Source: Hydractinia symbiolongicarpus (lineage: Eukaryota > Cnidaria > Hydrozoa > Anthoathecata > Hydractiniidae). From it: a stretch of DNA of 64,000 nt. This document shows positions 11,585-29,822 of this stretch, piece after piece. The DNA lies in contig NC_079878.1 of the NCBI RefSeq assembly GCF_029227915.1, positions 21,353,501 to 21,417,500 on the forward strand, written 5' to 3'. Within the stretch, counting starts at the first letter, position 1. Each line of letters starts with the position of its first letter. A program made the translations under genes and the position numbers. A model generated the notes under the pieces. That model worked only from the letters and a program-made list of their open reading frames with translations. It did no database searches and had not been told where the DNA came from.

Positions 11585-14500
11585 CTACTCATCGGATACA
11601 GCTTGATTAATTTGTGTAAAGATTCTTTCACCAGAAGCCATGTTTATAACTCCTGATCGGCTACCGGCAAGTTTAAACAAATTCTTTTCCGTGACTTTCT
11701 AAAAGTAAAGGAGAGGTGGTGAGAAATCTTATCACTAAATAACCGTATATACACATACTTAACTGAAGTATCATCCTCATAAGGAAATAAATATATAAAT
11801 AAATATGCTTGTTAAGCAACCTTGTCCTCAGGACTTTTGTCTCTCACAGGTGCTTTGCTTATTGATAGATCTTCAAAAATTCCATGAGAGATAAAATGGT
11901 CTGGGAGCAAGGTTGCGTATTTAGTACTATTTTTTGTCTCTAAAAGACTTTGAATGTAACCAAGTACTCACTTGTGTTTCGTGTGTCTTCTTTAACCAGC
12001 TGCGTAATATTTCTTTACCATAATGCGTAGGCGATACAGTAAAGAACGTCCAAGCAGTTAAGATACTCTAAATAAATAAGTAAATAATTTTGTTTTTTGA
12101 CTATGCCTCCAGTTCTTTTTGTCTCAAAAAAGGAATTTTGAGCGACCCAGATACATTCTCGTCCCCAGAGCTCTTTGAGATTGAAACCTGAGTTTATCTC
12201 AAAGAGCTCTGGGGTCGAGAATGACACAGATACGCACCTCCTGTGGTTGTGTTTCCAAAGTTTTCTTACATAAAATCCAACTGCATAATGTAAGCATTGT
12301 CAATACAACACCAAGTATTCCACCGATGAGAGAGTACATCCAGGTTGACAAAGGGGGAGATACTACATAGCTCTCCTTCACAATATTTTTTGAAGTCAAC
12401 GTGCGTTTCTCCGTTGATTTGATCGTTGTTTGTGTTGATGTTGTGGTGTTTAGTGATGTTATTTTTTTTCCTGTAACACCTGGGGTGGAGTGTCCCACCG
12501 CAAGTGACGATAGCACGCATCTATTCAATTCATTCAGGATGTAGCCAACTTCACATTGACATCTGAGGAACTGGTTAGTCCTTGTACAAACCTCGTGCAA
12601 GGAACACCCAATATTGGGCAACTTGCACTCATTAACTAAAAAGAAAAGAAAATTAATTTTCTTTACTAGATATTCATAGCAATGTGATTTAATCGGACCA
12701 ATGAAAACCTTGTACAGGGAAAAATAAATAAATATGCCCCACCTTGACACGATGTTCTATCTGAAATTTGAAACTTTCTCAAATAAACCAAACTTTGCCA
12801 GACTTTTACATCGACAACAAGCTAAAAACGAATGTAAGAACATGCAAGGTTGCAACTTCAGTCCTAGGGCCTTTTGCCTTCTTAAATATTAATAACGGTT
12901 CATTTGCCAAGGGACCCTGGAGACGAAAATAGTAAGATTAAAACTAAAGACAGAAGTTCTTACTTTTTTCGAATGTAAGTAAGATAATGCTAGAAAACCA
13001 GCCTCGTTCCCAGATTCTATTCTCCTTTTTAATATCGAGACATCGAGTTCGCCGTCACGATATGAAAAATAGAAAATAGACGCAGGAAACGGGGTTGATA
13101 GAATACCACCAAAATAGGCTGTAAAAGCTAATTGCACGTCATTCAAAGCTACCTGTGAGACTGGAGCAGGATTATTTGCTGCTGGGATAAAAACATGATG
13201 AGTTCTCTGTCCACGTGTTGAGGATTTGATTTCCTGTAGTTTTTCCAAACTTGTGTTAGTTCTTCTATACACGATAATTGTTATATCTCGGCCAATATTA
13301 ACTGATGTAACTTTTAAACAAAACGCTTGAGTGACAGTCATTCCCACTGAAATTAAGCGAGCAAATTTCGCGTCTTTAATTGTTCTTCCTAGACGTTTTG
13401 TTTCAAATAATCCATTTCCTAGAATAAAGTAAATTAATAAATAAATAAATTTCTTTATATCCAAGCATCGTAAAAAAATACCCTTTTCGTCTACCGTAAG
13501 ATTGGAATTCGTATGTGGCTCGCACACGGATTACGCACAATATCTAGGATTGTTAGGTTATTATAGAAGTGGTTATGTAGATGCAATGAAATTTAGTAAA
13601 ATATTGCAGGTTTTCTACTCCAGCACTTTTTAATGCAGTGTAGCCAGCTCATTTGAGCTTTTCAGCTCATCTTTCCTCTAGCGTAATAAAGTTGCTGTTG
13701 CAAAGAAGTGGCAGCCGTTAGAATGGAACACCAAGGACGTCAAGCTTCTTGTTACTCGAAAAAACAGTGCTTAATGAAATCAATTTCTGTTGTCAATATA
13801 AACAATTTTTCCCTTTTTCATCATATCAACTCTATTTTATAATATCCCTATTTTGTCTGTTTCGGCACGATCTTACGTTCGTGCTACGTACACACGAAAT
13901 CAAATATCTATAAACGAAATAGCAAATGCGACATATGTACGGCAGGCGAATTTCTGTGGATTTTTCCACGGGCTAACGACTAGTATGTTAATAATACGCG
14001 TATTCTGGCATTCTACTATGAACACACAGCACAGCAAATGCGGTATGCTTTATCGTTTTGTTGCGACGGACTGTTGAGTTTAATGGACGGACGAACCCGT
14101 TGATTTTTCTATGAGCTAACGACTAGGTAATATTTGACTTTCATTCTGTGAGCCAAAGATGATAGCCTTGAGTAATGGCAGGTAAACATGTTTTTTTATA
14201 TTAATTGTTGACAATAATAATACGTCCGTGGACATACTCACCGTTTAGTTTAAAATTAATTCCTCCAGCATTACTTGCTACGAAAAAATCTTCGTTCTTC
14301 TCGAAATCAATAACAACTCCTGGTTTGATTTTCACGTCTAAAATACGAAGTACTTCAATGAAGCCATCAACAACGAAACGACTGGTTTACAAAGCCTGCA
14401 TTACAACGGCTTACCTTTTATTTGACAACACTTCGCTTTTTCTACTCTATTAAAACTGTTTTTGCTGTACACTCCAACAAGTCCGTACCCAGCTGGACAT

Positions 14501-15226
14501 TCATGCTGCCATGTATTATTATAGCGCACTTCGTTATTTGCAACTTTTGACGATAAGTCCAAAACAACGCACGCTTGACGGTTGATAGCTTTATTGACCA
14601 ACACTGAACAACGTATGGAACGAAGCAAAATTACACCAACTTGACTTACTGCAAATTTGAAGCCTGAAAAGTAATTTCAGTTGAAATTAAAGAACGTAAA
14701 TATGTATATCCAAAGACTTCAATAATGAAGAATGAAACGAAAAAGTAAACAAAGAAACTACAGTGAAATAAAGCTTTTTGTTAACCATGTTTTGCAATTA
14801 GGTGCAGAAATAGTTAAAGAAGATTGTCGTTATATTTTCGGTACAAAAAAAAAAAAAAGAGGGCGGCCATTTAGAAAGAATCATAGTTACCTGTTATAAC
14901 AGAATATCTTTCACATTCAGCATTCCATATTTTATCCACCACATTCTTACCCCCATTTAAAGATGTCAGATCAAGTTCCCATGACAACCTGTTGCTTACA
15001 TTACTTCTGCAACATTTTGCTTTTATGAATGGAGCCGTTGGGATATCCGAGTATACAGCTTGTATGAAGCGGTCTTTTGGACAACTATTTTGCCATTTAC
15101 TGTCACCCACTAAATTCACTTTTGATTCGGCTTTAAAATTTGTAATTACATTACAGGGAGAGGTAATTCTTGTACCAGATAATTGATAGCCAGGAGTTAA
15201 AATCGATACGAAGAATAACGCTGAAT
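11585..15226 (-). CDS. kinase-less paralogue of the adjacent receptor tyrosine kinase (5' end not found)
   Basis: Single-pass receptor-like protein. Inferred exons (minus, 5' to 3'): 15226-14891, 14663-14415, 14337-14242, 13418-13153, 12916 to about 12870 (weak donor), 12821-12743, 12635-12238, 12067-11972, 11698-11585. Seen: two Cys modules each ending KAKCC, a beta-rich region (FARLISVGMT, RRTNTSLEKLQEIKSS), a segment LVVDVKVWQSLVYL, an EGF-like domain with six cysteines, a Thr/Ser-rich stalk, one TM (LIGGILGVVLTMLTL) and a short tail. The tail resembles the juxtamembrane part of the plus-strand receptor (ASGERIFTQINQAV against TTGEPIYTRINRAV) but stops at TAG 11585-11587, before any kinase. 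Splice phases match those of the kinase-bearing copy exon by exon. The signal-peptide exon upstream of 15226 was not identified. It could be a functional decoy or co-receptor, or a truncated duplicate; the intact frame across nine exons favours function. Confidence 0.8.
11816..11916. mobile_element. CTCGTTCCCAG-family foldback element
   Basis: Terminal inverted repeat GCAACCTTGTCCTCAG at the left and CTGGGAGCAAGGTTGC at the right, about 100 bp apart, in the last intron of the kinase-less receptor gene. Non-coding. Confidence 0.7.
12154..12223. repeat. 28-bp near-perfect hairpin beside a splice donor
   Basis: Arms 12154-12181 and 12196-12223 are complementary with one mismatch, separated by a 14-base loop. 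It lies in the intron 15 bp past the donor of the EGF/TM exon (minus strand). The core CTCGTCCCCAGAGC resembles the termini of the foldback family in this window. Confidence 0.9.
13000..13097. mobile_element. CTCGTTCCCAG-family foldback element
   Basis: Starts AGCCTCGTTCCCAG and ends with a GGAAACGGGGTTGA-type complement; about 100 bp, in the receptor intron 12917-13152. The minus-strand frame reading through it (12889-13527) is exon plus intron and not a separate gene. Confidence 0.65.
13860..14125. repeat. dispersed repeat, two tandem degenerate copies ending GCTAACGACTAG
   Basis: Two adjacent units (to about 13982 and 14127) each run through an AAATGCGRYAT-like block to a TTTTTCYAYGRGCTAACGACTAG-like end. 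Related sequence, with the CACGCAAAATGGTA...CACAAAATGCGGTAT block, is at 19975-20100 and, inverted, at 37285-37400. In an intron of the kinase-less receptor. Confidence 0.6.
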
Positions 15227-15319
15227 CTATAATGAACAGACCGTTCTTAACTCAACGTTCCTATCCCTGTTAACTCTCAACTCTCTTCTTTTTGGTTATT
15301 TTTTCTTTTATATCACAGC

Positions 15320-15406
15320 AGCCTCGTTACCAGGACTCTTTTTCCGTTTTTTGAAATTGGAAACAATGTCTCAATTTTAAAAAGTGTAAAAGAGTCCTGA
15401 GGTTGG
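15320..15406. mobile_element. CTCGTTCCCAG-family foldback element
   Basis: Left end AGCCTCGTTACCAGGACTCT, right end complementary (AGAGTCCTGAGGTTGG), about 87 bp, just upstream of the first detected exon of the kinase-less receptor. Confidence 0.65.
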
Positions 15407-15511
15407 TACATTTTTAGAAAGTAAAGAAAAAAGAAAGATTATTAATAAATTGATCAATTGTCGCATTGGAGAAATTTGTTAAAAAATGTTTTTAGGCCAC
15501 TTCAGTTGGGT

Positions 15512-15626
15512 GCCACCTCGACTTATATTAACATTTAACTCGTTTTCAAGTTATAACTCGAGTTATAACTTTTAACTCGACTTATAACTTTAACTTGAGT
15601 TAAAAGTTCTTACAAGTTGAGGTGGC
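15512..15626. mobile_element. palindromic MITE-like element
   Basis: Inverted termini GCCACCTCGACTT and AAGTTGAGGTGGC flank an internal stretch of alternating AACTCG/ACTTATAACTT palindromes. About 115 bp, non-coding, and distinct from the CTCGTTCCCAG family. Confidence 0.75.
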
Positions 15627-15935
15627 TCAAATATGCCACCGTAAGGTTTATAGAAGGAACAAAACTTTTACACACCAAAAAAAACAACAACATAAACAAA
15701 CAAACAAAAAAACAACAGTAAGAAACTCACGCATCAAAAACATTCCCATACTCTTCGTATCTATCTCTTTATATTTTTTCTTTCTTTCATGCTATGTATA
15801 CGCATATCGCATTTGTTTGCTTTCACAATAAATCATTTACAAATCAAACGCAACTTTTGTTAACCAAACAAACTAGATTTTTTTTTGAAACCAACAAGAG
15901 TCATGCTACAACACATTCTTTGTACAGTTTGACAG

Positions 15936-16307
15936 CTACACTTTTAGTTTTGACATTTTCCTGAAAATCTCAACTATAAGGACAAAAGCCCTTTTTACAG
16001 TTGTTTTTTCTTCATTCATATAAAATCGTGTGAAAGAATTCGACATGTCTTTTTTGACTATCGACTTGTGTAATGACGTTAATTGTCGTCCGTCAGAAAT
16101 CAGCTCGACGCCAACTCTCATTAAAAAATCAGATTCGAGTCTATTCATCCTGTATAAATTTACCTTAAGAAATAAATTATTGTACCTAAATGGTATCTTC
16201 GGGTGCTGGATATACATCTTGACGTCATAATCTTTGACAACCAAACGACATTTAATACAAGAGAATATTAAAAAGTCATCCATCTTAATTACACATATTC
16301 GAGGCAC
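15936..16307 (-). other. unassigned 123-codon open frame
   Basis: Minus-strand open frame of 123 codons; it begins with GTG and the first ATG is eight codons in. The composition is protein-like, with hydrophobic/charged alternation (VKMYIQHPKIPF, NLFLKVNLYRM), but I recognise no family. It lies upstream of the kinase-less receptor on the same strand, so it could be an upstream or decayed ectodomain exon, a small gene, or chance. No clear splice sites frame it. Confidence 0.2.
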
Positions 16308-16994
16308 TGATTTCGACCGCCCTTCTTAGAACTCCATATTTTAAAGTCTTTATAATTACCTCCATTAAAAAATATATTCAAACTAAATCTCCTCAAGAAT
16401 CGCACCGCACGTGGGGGAATAATTCTTCATCGAGGCGATGACAGAAAAAAGCAAAAGGCTCGGTTACTTATCTATGCAGAATAGTGTAATATCCCTTAGT
16501 GGCGATGTTTTTTGCTACCATCATAAAAGAGATACGTTGGGCTGGATGTAAGAGGGGAGTCCACTCAACACATGTTGGGCTAAAATTACACAACGATAAT
16601 TCTACCACTCTAAAACATTACGAGGAAAATCTCCTCGACAATCGAACAAAATTCAGAAGTATCACTTCTTAGTCACTTTATTCATCAAGTTTTGGCTAGT
16701 AGCAATATGTAGTGAGAGCATTTCCTTACTCCTTATAATTTATCAAGCTACCTTGGTTTCTTTCTCACGTTATGTACGAAGAGTGGTGTGTGTGCTAACG
16801 GATATTCTGCACACAAACTCGCCTATAAGTACAGCGGATCTCCCTATCTTAAACTCTCCAGGGACCGAAAAATTTGTTCAAGATAAATAAATTTCGAGAT
16901 GAAGGGTTATTTAAGATAGAGAAAGAGTTCAACACAGTATGTTTAACACTGTGAATCTAATTAAGTCAAATTGCACAGCGAGAAGTCTACAAAA

Positions 16995-17072
16995 TCGCCC
17001 CCAAGACTTGTTATCCTTTTTAGATTTGTACGGCCTATAAAAAGCCTAACAAGTCCTGATGACGAGGTTGAG
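16995..17072. mobile_element. degenerate foldback of the CTCGTTCCCAG family
   Basis: Inverted repeat around AGACTTGTTATCC and its near complement AACAAGTCCT, followed by GACGAGGTTGAG. About 78 bp, degenerate. Another half copy (TCAACCTCGTTCCTG) begins at about 17852. Confidence 0.45.
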
Positions 17073-19430
17073 AAGTCCGCTTATATGCGTGGAGAACTAG
17101 TTAACAGAGCTCATTAATCAGTTTTAAAACTCCCGCGATGCAGATGCAACTCATACGCTTGATTTGTATAACAAAGGGTTTGTTCTAAACCTTTCTTACG
17201 GCAACCGGTTAAAGTTGACCAGTGACGGATAACGAATCCGAAATATAAGGGTTTAGAAAAAGTTAGATACAATTATATAGCTGTTATAAAGAATGTTTGA
17301 GAAAAAAATAATTATATAAAATATGTCTACTAATGTTCGCTTCAACTAAAATGTTTTTTTGGGAAGGAAAAATATGAAGCGTCGCTTTTTGGAGTATTCG
17401 CTTCATAAGGTCAAGTCAACCATATTATTTATTCTCACAAAGAAACTTTCGAGAGTCTCAAAAATTGTGAACTCCAAAGAAGTAACTTTCGCTAATGACT
17501 ATTTCAATGTTTTTTTCGCGAGAATTACATTTTGCGATATGGAAAGGAGCCAGTACTGAAATTTTTAACAAGTTGTTGAACTTTGCACCCTCAAAAATTT
17601 GTAGCGGCGAGTATGCGCAAATCAGGGAACCCTTTTTAAAAGAGACTATGAAGCGAAAGGACGGAGATGAGTGTAACTTTGTATTATTTTACAAAGATAT
17701 AATTCTTTTTTTCACGTGAGCGTTTTTATTGCGTCGGCTATTTTCAAATCAATCAGGACATCTACACTCTGCAAATTAACGTGGCGGGTGTTACAGCGTG
17801 GTTATTAAAGTTAAGAACATTATTGTAACTGACACTGTCATATCCGGCTAGGTCAACCTCGTTCCTGTTGCCTTTTTGATGAAATTGTGCTCCGTAATAC
17901 GGTTCATGGGCCACAAGACCCTGGGGTCACTAGCTAACAAATAGTCAATTCATTGCCGTCTCGTAAGGGACGAAGGACGACATGGCACAAGAATTGACGA
18001 CATGGCATAAGAATTGCGGCTATTTGCTAGATGTTTCAGTTATATTAAAAATAAATGCACGAAATTCTTTACCGCTGCACGAAATTATGCGTAATAAAGT
18101 TTAAATTAATTGCAACTGTGGGACCATCGGCTCACATTTTTCCTGTGTGAGACATGGTTGCGTTGTTGGAGGAGTACTTTGAAATGGTTACTCAGCTGTT
18201 GGATGACATTCAGGACAGCGCTTGCAGGGCTAGTAATTATGATCGATTATAATCGCTGGTAAAAATAAGAACAACAAGTTGCTTTCCATTTTTTCATTGT
18301 GATGCTGCCATGTTGGAATTAAAACATGAGACAAGTGTGATAAATGTATTTGTTTTTTAAAGCGATCTGGAGATTCAAAGTAAAGAAAACGTCCTTAACA
18401 AACTCGTCTCGGTTTCCTCTTAGATAAAAAGGCTGGGAGAAGGTTCCTTCTCTATGAGGAAATTAAATTAATGTCTCTAATATTATCAAACAAAGGAACT
18501 TACCTCTAAAATCATTTTTAAATAAATAAAACAGGTTTATGTTATTAATTATGCAATATGATTTTCTAAATTTTGATTATTTTTTATGGTGAAGCAATAT
18601 TAAAATGTAAGCAACGACTTTAACTTTAAGTCGTATCCCCTTCTATTTATAAACAGCACAATAAAAGCCAGTTGTTGAAACAACACCACTGATATTTACT
18701 TTGGCTTGTGTGCTGTATATTTTGTAACGTAGAACTTTGAATTTGAACTCGAGTTTCTTTAAAACAAACTGTATTTTGTGGAGAGTTGGCTTTTGCCAAA
18801 AATACACGTTCATAAATGCGTCACTTAGGCGAAGACATATTTTAAAACTGGATTATGAAAATTAAACATTTAAAAAAGAAAAGAAAACTATGGATATATT
18901 TTTAAGTAAGTATTTTCTATATGTTATATTCTAGTTTTTATAATTGTCATATCGACAAAATGTTTGACTGGATGGAGTGGAAGACAAAAGTTGAAAAATC
19001 CTTCCAAAACACGTTCCGTGAGCAAAGCAAAAGTTTTCTCAGATGTGTTAAGTAACAAGCAAGTACAGAAACATCTTTAACCTGTTTTTTAGTTCTGATC
19101 TTGTGTATGTTAAATATAACTGACTACCTCAGCGAGAACTTATTGTTTCCTCTGATCGAATGAATTCTTTCCTCCACAAGATTTCATGTCAAGTGTCGCT
19201 GGGTAACCAAGTTCATACTTTTGGTTGATCAACACCATAAAATGGTGTATTTCAGGCGTTAATGTTGCGAATCGTTGTAAGCGTTCATTGAGCGAACATT
19301 TTTTACTCGTAACAGAATAAATTTTCACAGTGTCTTGTTGTATGGTTAAAAGTTTTCAAAAATATCGTGTAAAAACAATTTGGCATAGTGGTATTTTTAA
19401 AACCTTTTTAATTGAAAAAATTGTTGTTGT

Positions 19431-19461
19431 CGTCGTCGTCGTTGTTGTTTTATTGTTGTTT

Positions 19462-19505
<44 letters not shown>
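19431..19505 (+). repeat. (TTG/GTC)n trinucleotide microsatellite
   Basis: About 25 triplets of TTG with a short GTC variant block. The poly-Asn, poly-Thr and poly-Leu frames around it are artefacts of the repeat. Confidence 0.95.
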
Positions 19506-19974
19506 GAGCTTAAAAAAATTGGAGAAAAGTTTTAATGAAAAAAAAGCTTTTAATATTTGACAGTGAATAATTTTGAGAATCGGTATGCACGTCAAGTTTC
19601 CTAAATAAGTTACGCCACAAGTATTATATTGCTTAATGTCCAGGAAGATGATTTGATTTTTTCTTATGTAAACAATAACACAAGATAAAAATCGTAAGTA
19701 TCTAGGCACTTGGAAATACTTTTTTTCCTAAAAGTCTTTTATTTTTTTAAAAATACAAGAAAATAAATGAAAAAAACTTTCTTCATGGTATGGCTTAGTT
19801 ATCATATTGCAAGAGACTCAAATATATTTCGTGAATCTATATTATAATACCCGTTTACGTCAACCTAATCCCCAGGGCCTTGTGGCCCCTAAACCGTTAT
19901 TATGGGAGCGACTACGATGACATTGGCGCAGACTTTTTGCTGCTATCAAATTTATCAAAAAGACTAAATTCCCT

Positions 19975-20100
19975 GGAATATAGGTTGTGTGTACGTCTGT
20001 CTGTCACGCAAAATGGTAACCGCAGTGGCGAGACACACAAAATGCGGTATATAAAGGTCGGGTGAAACCGTGGATTTACCTACGGACCATTGGCTAGTGT
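19975..20100 (+). repeat. dispersed repeat (GTGTGTACGTCTGTCTGTCA type)
   Basis: Contains GTACGTCTGTCTGTCACGCA, CACACAAAATGCGGTAT and a terminal CCATTGGCTAGTG. An inverted relative is at 37285-37400 in a DIP2 intron and degenerate copies are at 13860-14125. Confidence 0.6.
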
Positions 20101-20638
20101 TTTTTTTTTGTTCGTTACAAAACATGTTGCAACGTCACAAACACAATCAATAGGAGACAAAAGAAAGTAACTTCGTACGCAGGTTTTTTTTAATGAGCAG
20201 CTTGCCGAGGCAATAATTTGTCGAGAAAAATATTCAATAAACAGAAAATCATCAATAAAGAAAATGAAATAAATAAGTAAATAAATGATATCTTTTAGAT
20301 TTAAAAAGTGTTATCTTTAATGTTTTCCACAAACATACTTTTAGCAACACGAGATAAAAACATTTTTAATGGCAGCTTTCCAAAATAACCAACGTCATGA
20401 AGATTTATTTTTATTATTTTTATTTTATTTCGTTATTTTTGTTCTGGTCCTCATTTTGCACAACATGTTCTTGACACTTATCAATTTGTGTGTGTTTTGT
20501 GAGACATGCTTTCAACTGGTAAAAGTCCTTCACTTATGTCAAGTGTTTGCAGAAGTACATTGTTGGTAATTCTCTTTTTTTTAAGTTGGAACGGAGGAGA
20601 ACAATACGTATAAATCATGCGGACGCTACCTTGTTATT

Positions 20639-20738
20639 CAACCTCATTCGCAGCCCCCAATGTCGCTTTAGTATATTAAGACGGTGCTCGCTTTTCCTAT
20701 ATAAAAAAGGAGACAACAGACGCTGGGAGCGAGGTTGC
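20639..20738. mobile_element. CTCGTTCCCAG-family foldback element
   Basis: Left CAACCTCATTCGCAGC, right GCTGGGAGCGAGGTTG, 100 bp, non-coding. Internal sequence is unlike the other copies, so the termini are the conserved part. Confidence 0.75.
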
Positions 20739-21265
20739 TTGTTAGCATTCACAGAACGACATGTATAAACATCCTTATAAAGATTCGTACAACCTCAAAC
20801 CTGCCGTGATGGTAGTCCTGTGAAAAATTATGGTTCTTAAGGAAAAGAGAGTTAAAAGCAAAATTACAAAAATATTATACACACCGTAAATGCCCGTTTA
20901 ACACTCTTCTAGAATAAATGCCACACGCCGCTAAATTGTCAAAAGTTGAAGTACCCTGATGATCAGTTAAATTTATTAATTAGTCATCAAATCAAATTTT
21001 GGGCGTATTTATAATCCCAAAAGAGATTTTCAATCTAACTATACGCACATATTTGATAGAAATTTAAATTCTGTTCGAAGGTTTGCTTCTTCCCTTCTCT
21101 ATTCAAGCACCCACCTTAAAAACTCACAACATTATTTTGATATTTGCTCTCCATCCCACGCCCAAACATCCCAAACGTCTACTACGAGATTGCTTATAGA
21201 AAAGATATATCCCAAACTAACATCGTCTATTATCGCTATCCACAAATCATCATAAACGTAAACAT

Positions 21266-21482
21266 TTATTTTTATATTTTTATATTTATATTTTGGTATT
21301 TATATTTTTATATTTATATTTATATTTACATATTTATATTTACATATTTATATTTTTATATTTATATTTTTATATTTATATTTTTATATTTATATTTTAT
21401 ATTTGTATTTATATATTTATATTTTTATATTTATATTTTTATATTTTTATATTTATATTTTTATATTTATATTTTTGTATTT
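21266..21482 (+). repeat. (TATATTTTTATATTTA)n AT-rich minisatellite
   Basis: About 215 bp of repeating TATATTT/TTTATATT units directly before the first detected exon of the receptor kinase. The long Tyr/Ile/Phe-rich frames at 21144-21593 and 21403-21864 start inside it and are artefacts up to about 21490. Confidence 0.95.
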
Positions 21483-21490
21483 CTTTTTAG

Positions 21491-27232
<5,742 letters not shown>

Positions 27233-27267
27233 GATAGAAAATGGTTAATGACCTACATTTTTTGAGA

Positions 27268-27273
27268 AATAAA
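27268..27273 (+). terminator. polyadenylation signal of the receptor kinase
   Basis: AATAAA 36 bp after the stop codon. Confidence 0.6.
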
Positions 27274-27817
27274 AGCAAATCAACCATAATTTTAAGAAAC
27301 CCAGGTCGCCCAATTTTTTTAAGGAGTTTATGTTATTTTTAGTCCATATTTAAGCCATGTTTCAGTCTTAGTCCTAATGTTTATAGGGAAAAAATGATTT
27401 CAGCGAATATCATGTTTAAAGGTTGAAATGCCCTAATAAGCACAATATCGTCAAAAAGGGCAGAAACGATTCAATCTATTTTCCTTCTAAAAGCCTGGAG
27501 AAAAACTGAGGACATATATTATGGTATTCATTTTTATATGGAAAAAATTATACCTTTTTAATTTTCATATGCTGCCTGGGAGACGTTGAATTTGTCCGTG
27601 TTTTTCATGTCTATTTACAGCACAACACATCTACTGCTCAAAGATACGATTTTTTAGTACGGTAGCTTGCAGGTCAAAGCTTAGTACTGTTTTGATATTA
27701 TTCAGGACTGTTTATCAACGTCAAACAAAAAAATTTAAACTCCTCGTTACCGTAAATTTGTCACAAATATTTACCAGTTTTGATGGTAGCAATGTGACAA
27801 ATATATATGTCATACCT

Positions 27818-27934
27818 TCCAACCTCGTCCCCAGGGCATCTCGTATCTTTTCTGACATCGGGTGGCGATACGAACATGTTCGTCTCGACGTGCCGGTTAT
27901 AGAAGAGACAACAGGCGCTGGGAACGAGGTTGGA
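27818..27934. mobile_element. CTCGTTCCCAG-family foldback element (best copy)
   Basis: TIRs TCCAACCTCGTCCCCAGGGC and GCGCTGGGAACGAGGTTGGA match at 18 of 20 positions; total 117 bp. Short frames on both strands here (27692-28092) are repeat-derived. Confidence 0.85.
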
Positions 27935-29822
27935 TACATTCGTCAGTAGATGACACACCCAAAATGATTTATAACATAAAAAAGAGAAATACATTTAAAA
28001 TACTTAATTTCCATAACTCTTCTCCTTATAATTTAAAAAGACAAGATAGAGTCCTGGAAATTAGGTATGAAGATAATTTTTTTAAAAAGTAAAACAATTA
28101 GCTATGTAAAAAAATACAAATTGTGTAAAAATATTTTGTTTGTTTTTTTTGTATTTTACACCCTCCCTTGTATTTTACACCCTCCCTTGTATTTAACATC
28201 CTGGTTGCAATTCTTTAACCCAGCTGTGAATTTTTAAATGTCTGTGTCCGTGGACGCACACACAAAAATATCTTGCTAGATTCGCATTTTTGTGACAACC
28301 TTTCGTTAATGTTAAAGCACTCTTGACTTCTTTTTCAACAACGCGCAATATATTTAGGTGATGGAGCCAATCGATAAACTTCTTAAAATAGAATTCCACG
28401 AGAATTGAGAATAGCGAATTAGTGCGTTCTGATTGGTTAGCGGTTTACAGCGAAATATTTCGCCACTAAAAAACAGGAGCTATTTCACTTTTTGGTCACC
28501 GGAATTTGTCGAAGTAAAATCAAAACAAACAAAACATGTTCAGATCTCCTTCGTCAAAGAATTAGCCGTCTAAATCGCCTCGTGGAAATCCACCTTTTAC
28601 TCACGAGTAATTCATAACCACCCGAGTTCGTAATCATGTGATTTTAATTAATAAATTGCGAGTTAAGTAAAAAAACTTAAAATTGTGGAGTGAATCATTC
28701 TTTAACGATATTACAGACAGATAAAATCAATCAATCAATAAACCAATAGAAAAAATATATATAAATTTCGCTTGTACTAAAATTTCCACAACGTTGTCAG
28801 TCAAAATAAACAATGCATACAATGGATAAACGAGTCCAACTATGTTAGACTTAAAAAATTTAAAAAAACTAAAAACTCGTATGACGTAAACTAACACAAA
28901 ACATTTGAGTCTTGGTAGCCAGTTTCATTGAAACATTTTGCTGCGCATGCGTGAAGAAAAATTATGTCGGACAAGTAAGCTTTACGTAATATACAATCAA
29001 TAAATCTATTATCTATAATTTTAGAAGAAAAATAATACATGCGTCCAGTCTAGTTAAATCACACTAGCCTGTTTACGGAGAAAGCTGCATGAATAACGCG
29101 AAAGGAAACATCAGAAGGAATATACATTTAATTTGTTAAAATATATAAGTATAAATAAAATGTGCAAAAAAAAAAAACAGAAAAACTAAAATTTTTATTC
29201 CCAGACTTCCAATTAAACAGTGGATGGGTCTGGTAACTAATTCTTTAACATTATCAGGATGCACCTGACTTTCGCGGAACTATATACACCCCACATCAGT
29301 AATCAAAATAGGGAACGAATAAAATCGTGAATTTGTACTGCCCTGTGTATATGAGATAAACTAATCTGTCAATAAATGTTGAGCATAATTTAATAAGTAC
29401 AGCGTAGTTTGTGTACGACTTAATGTAAATGCATGTATACATACATGCTTACAACTACATAGAATTTTAATTATCATCTAAACAAGAAAGAGTTCAGGTC
29501 AGTTAAGGCTTAGTTTGCACGTTAACTAATAGGTTTTACAGAAGAAAGAAGGGAAAGCGAAATCCATCAAGAAAAAGCACAAAACTAAGAGTATTTTTCT
29601 CCTTGCACTTTCATTATTCGACTGTGACAAATTTTTCTTTAGGTTAGAAAACAATCGACACACGCTCGGAAATTTTATCGCCCAACAGTTTCATTTTTAC
29701 TTACAATACAATCTTAAGACTTAATTGAATAACTTTAAAACGTAACAAAAGATATGCCTCGCTTATTCAAAGATATTCCACTAACACCTGAACTTCACTA
29801 AGATATAACCTTCTAATAACGG
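27935..29822. other. convergent spacer between the receptor kinase and DIP2
   Basis: No exon seen. Contains a direct repeat of TGTATTTTACACCCTCCCT at 28149-28190. The 3' UTR of DIP2 (minus) should lie in the right part; a minus-strand AATAAA occurs at about 29195. Confidence 0.4.

Larger units (their letters stand above)
15627..21265. other. spacer between the divergent receptor genes
   Basis: No clear exon besides the unassigned frame at 15936-16307. It holds several foldback elements, the dispersed repeat at 19975-20100 and a (TTG)n microsatellite. The missing signal-peptide exons and promoters of both receptor genes should lie here, but I could not place them. Confidence 0.5.

Noticed and set aside
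12889-13527. 212-codon minus-strand frame as a single exon
   Set aside because: Comparison with the paralogue shows the exon is only 13418-13153; the rest reads through an intron carrying a foldback element.
19330-19709. Poly-Leu/Val and poly-Asn/Thr frames
   Set aside because: Translations of the (TTG)n microsatellite.
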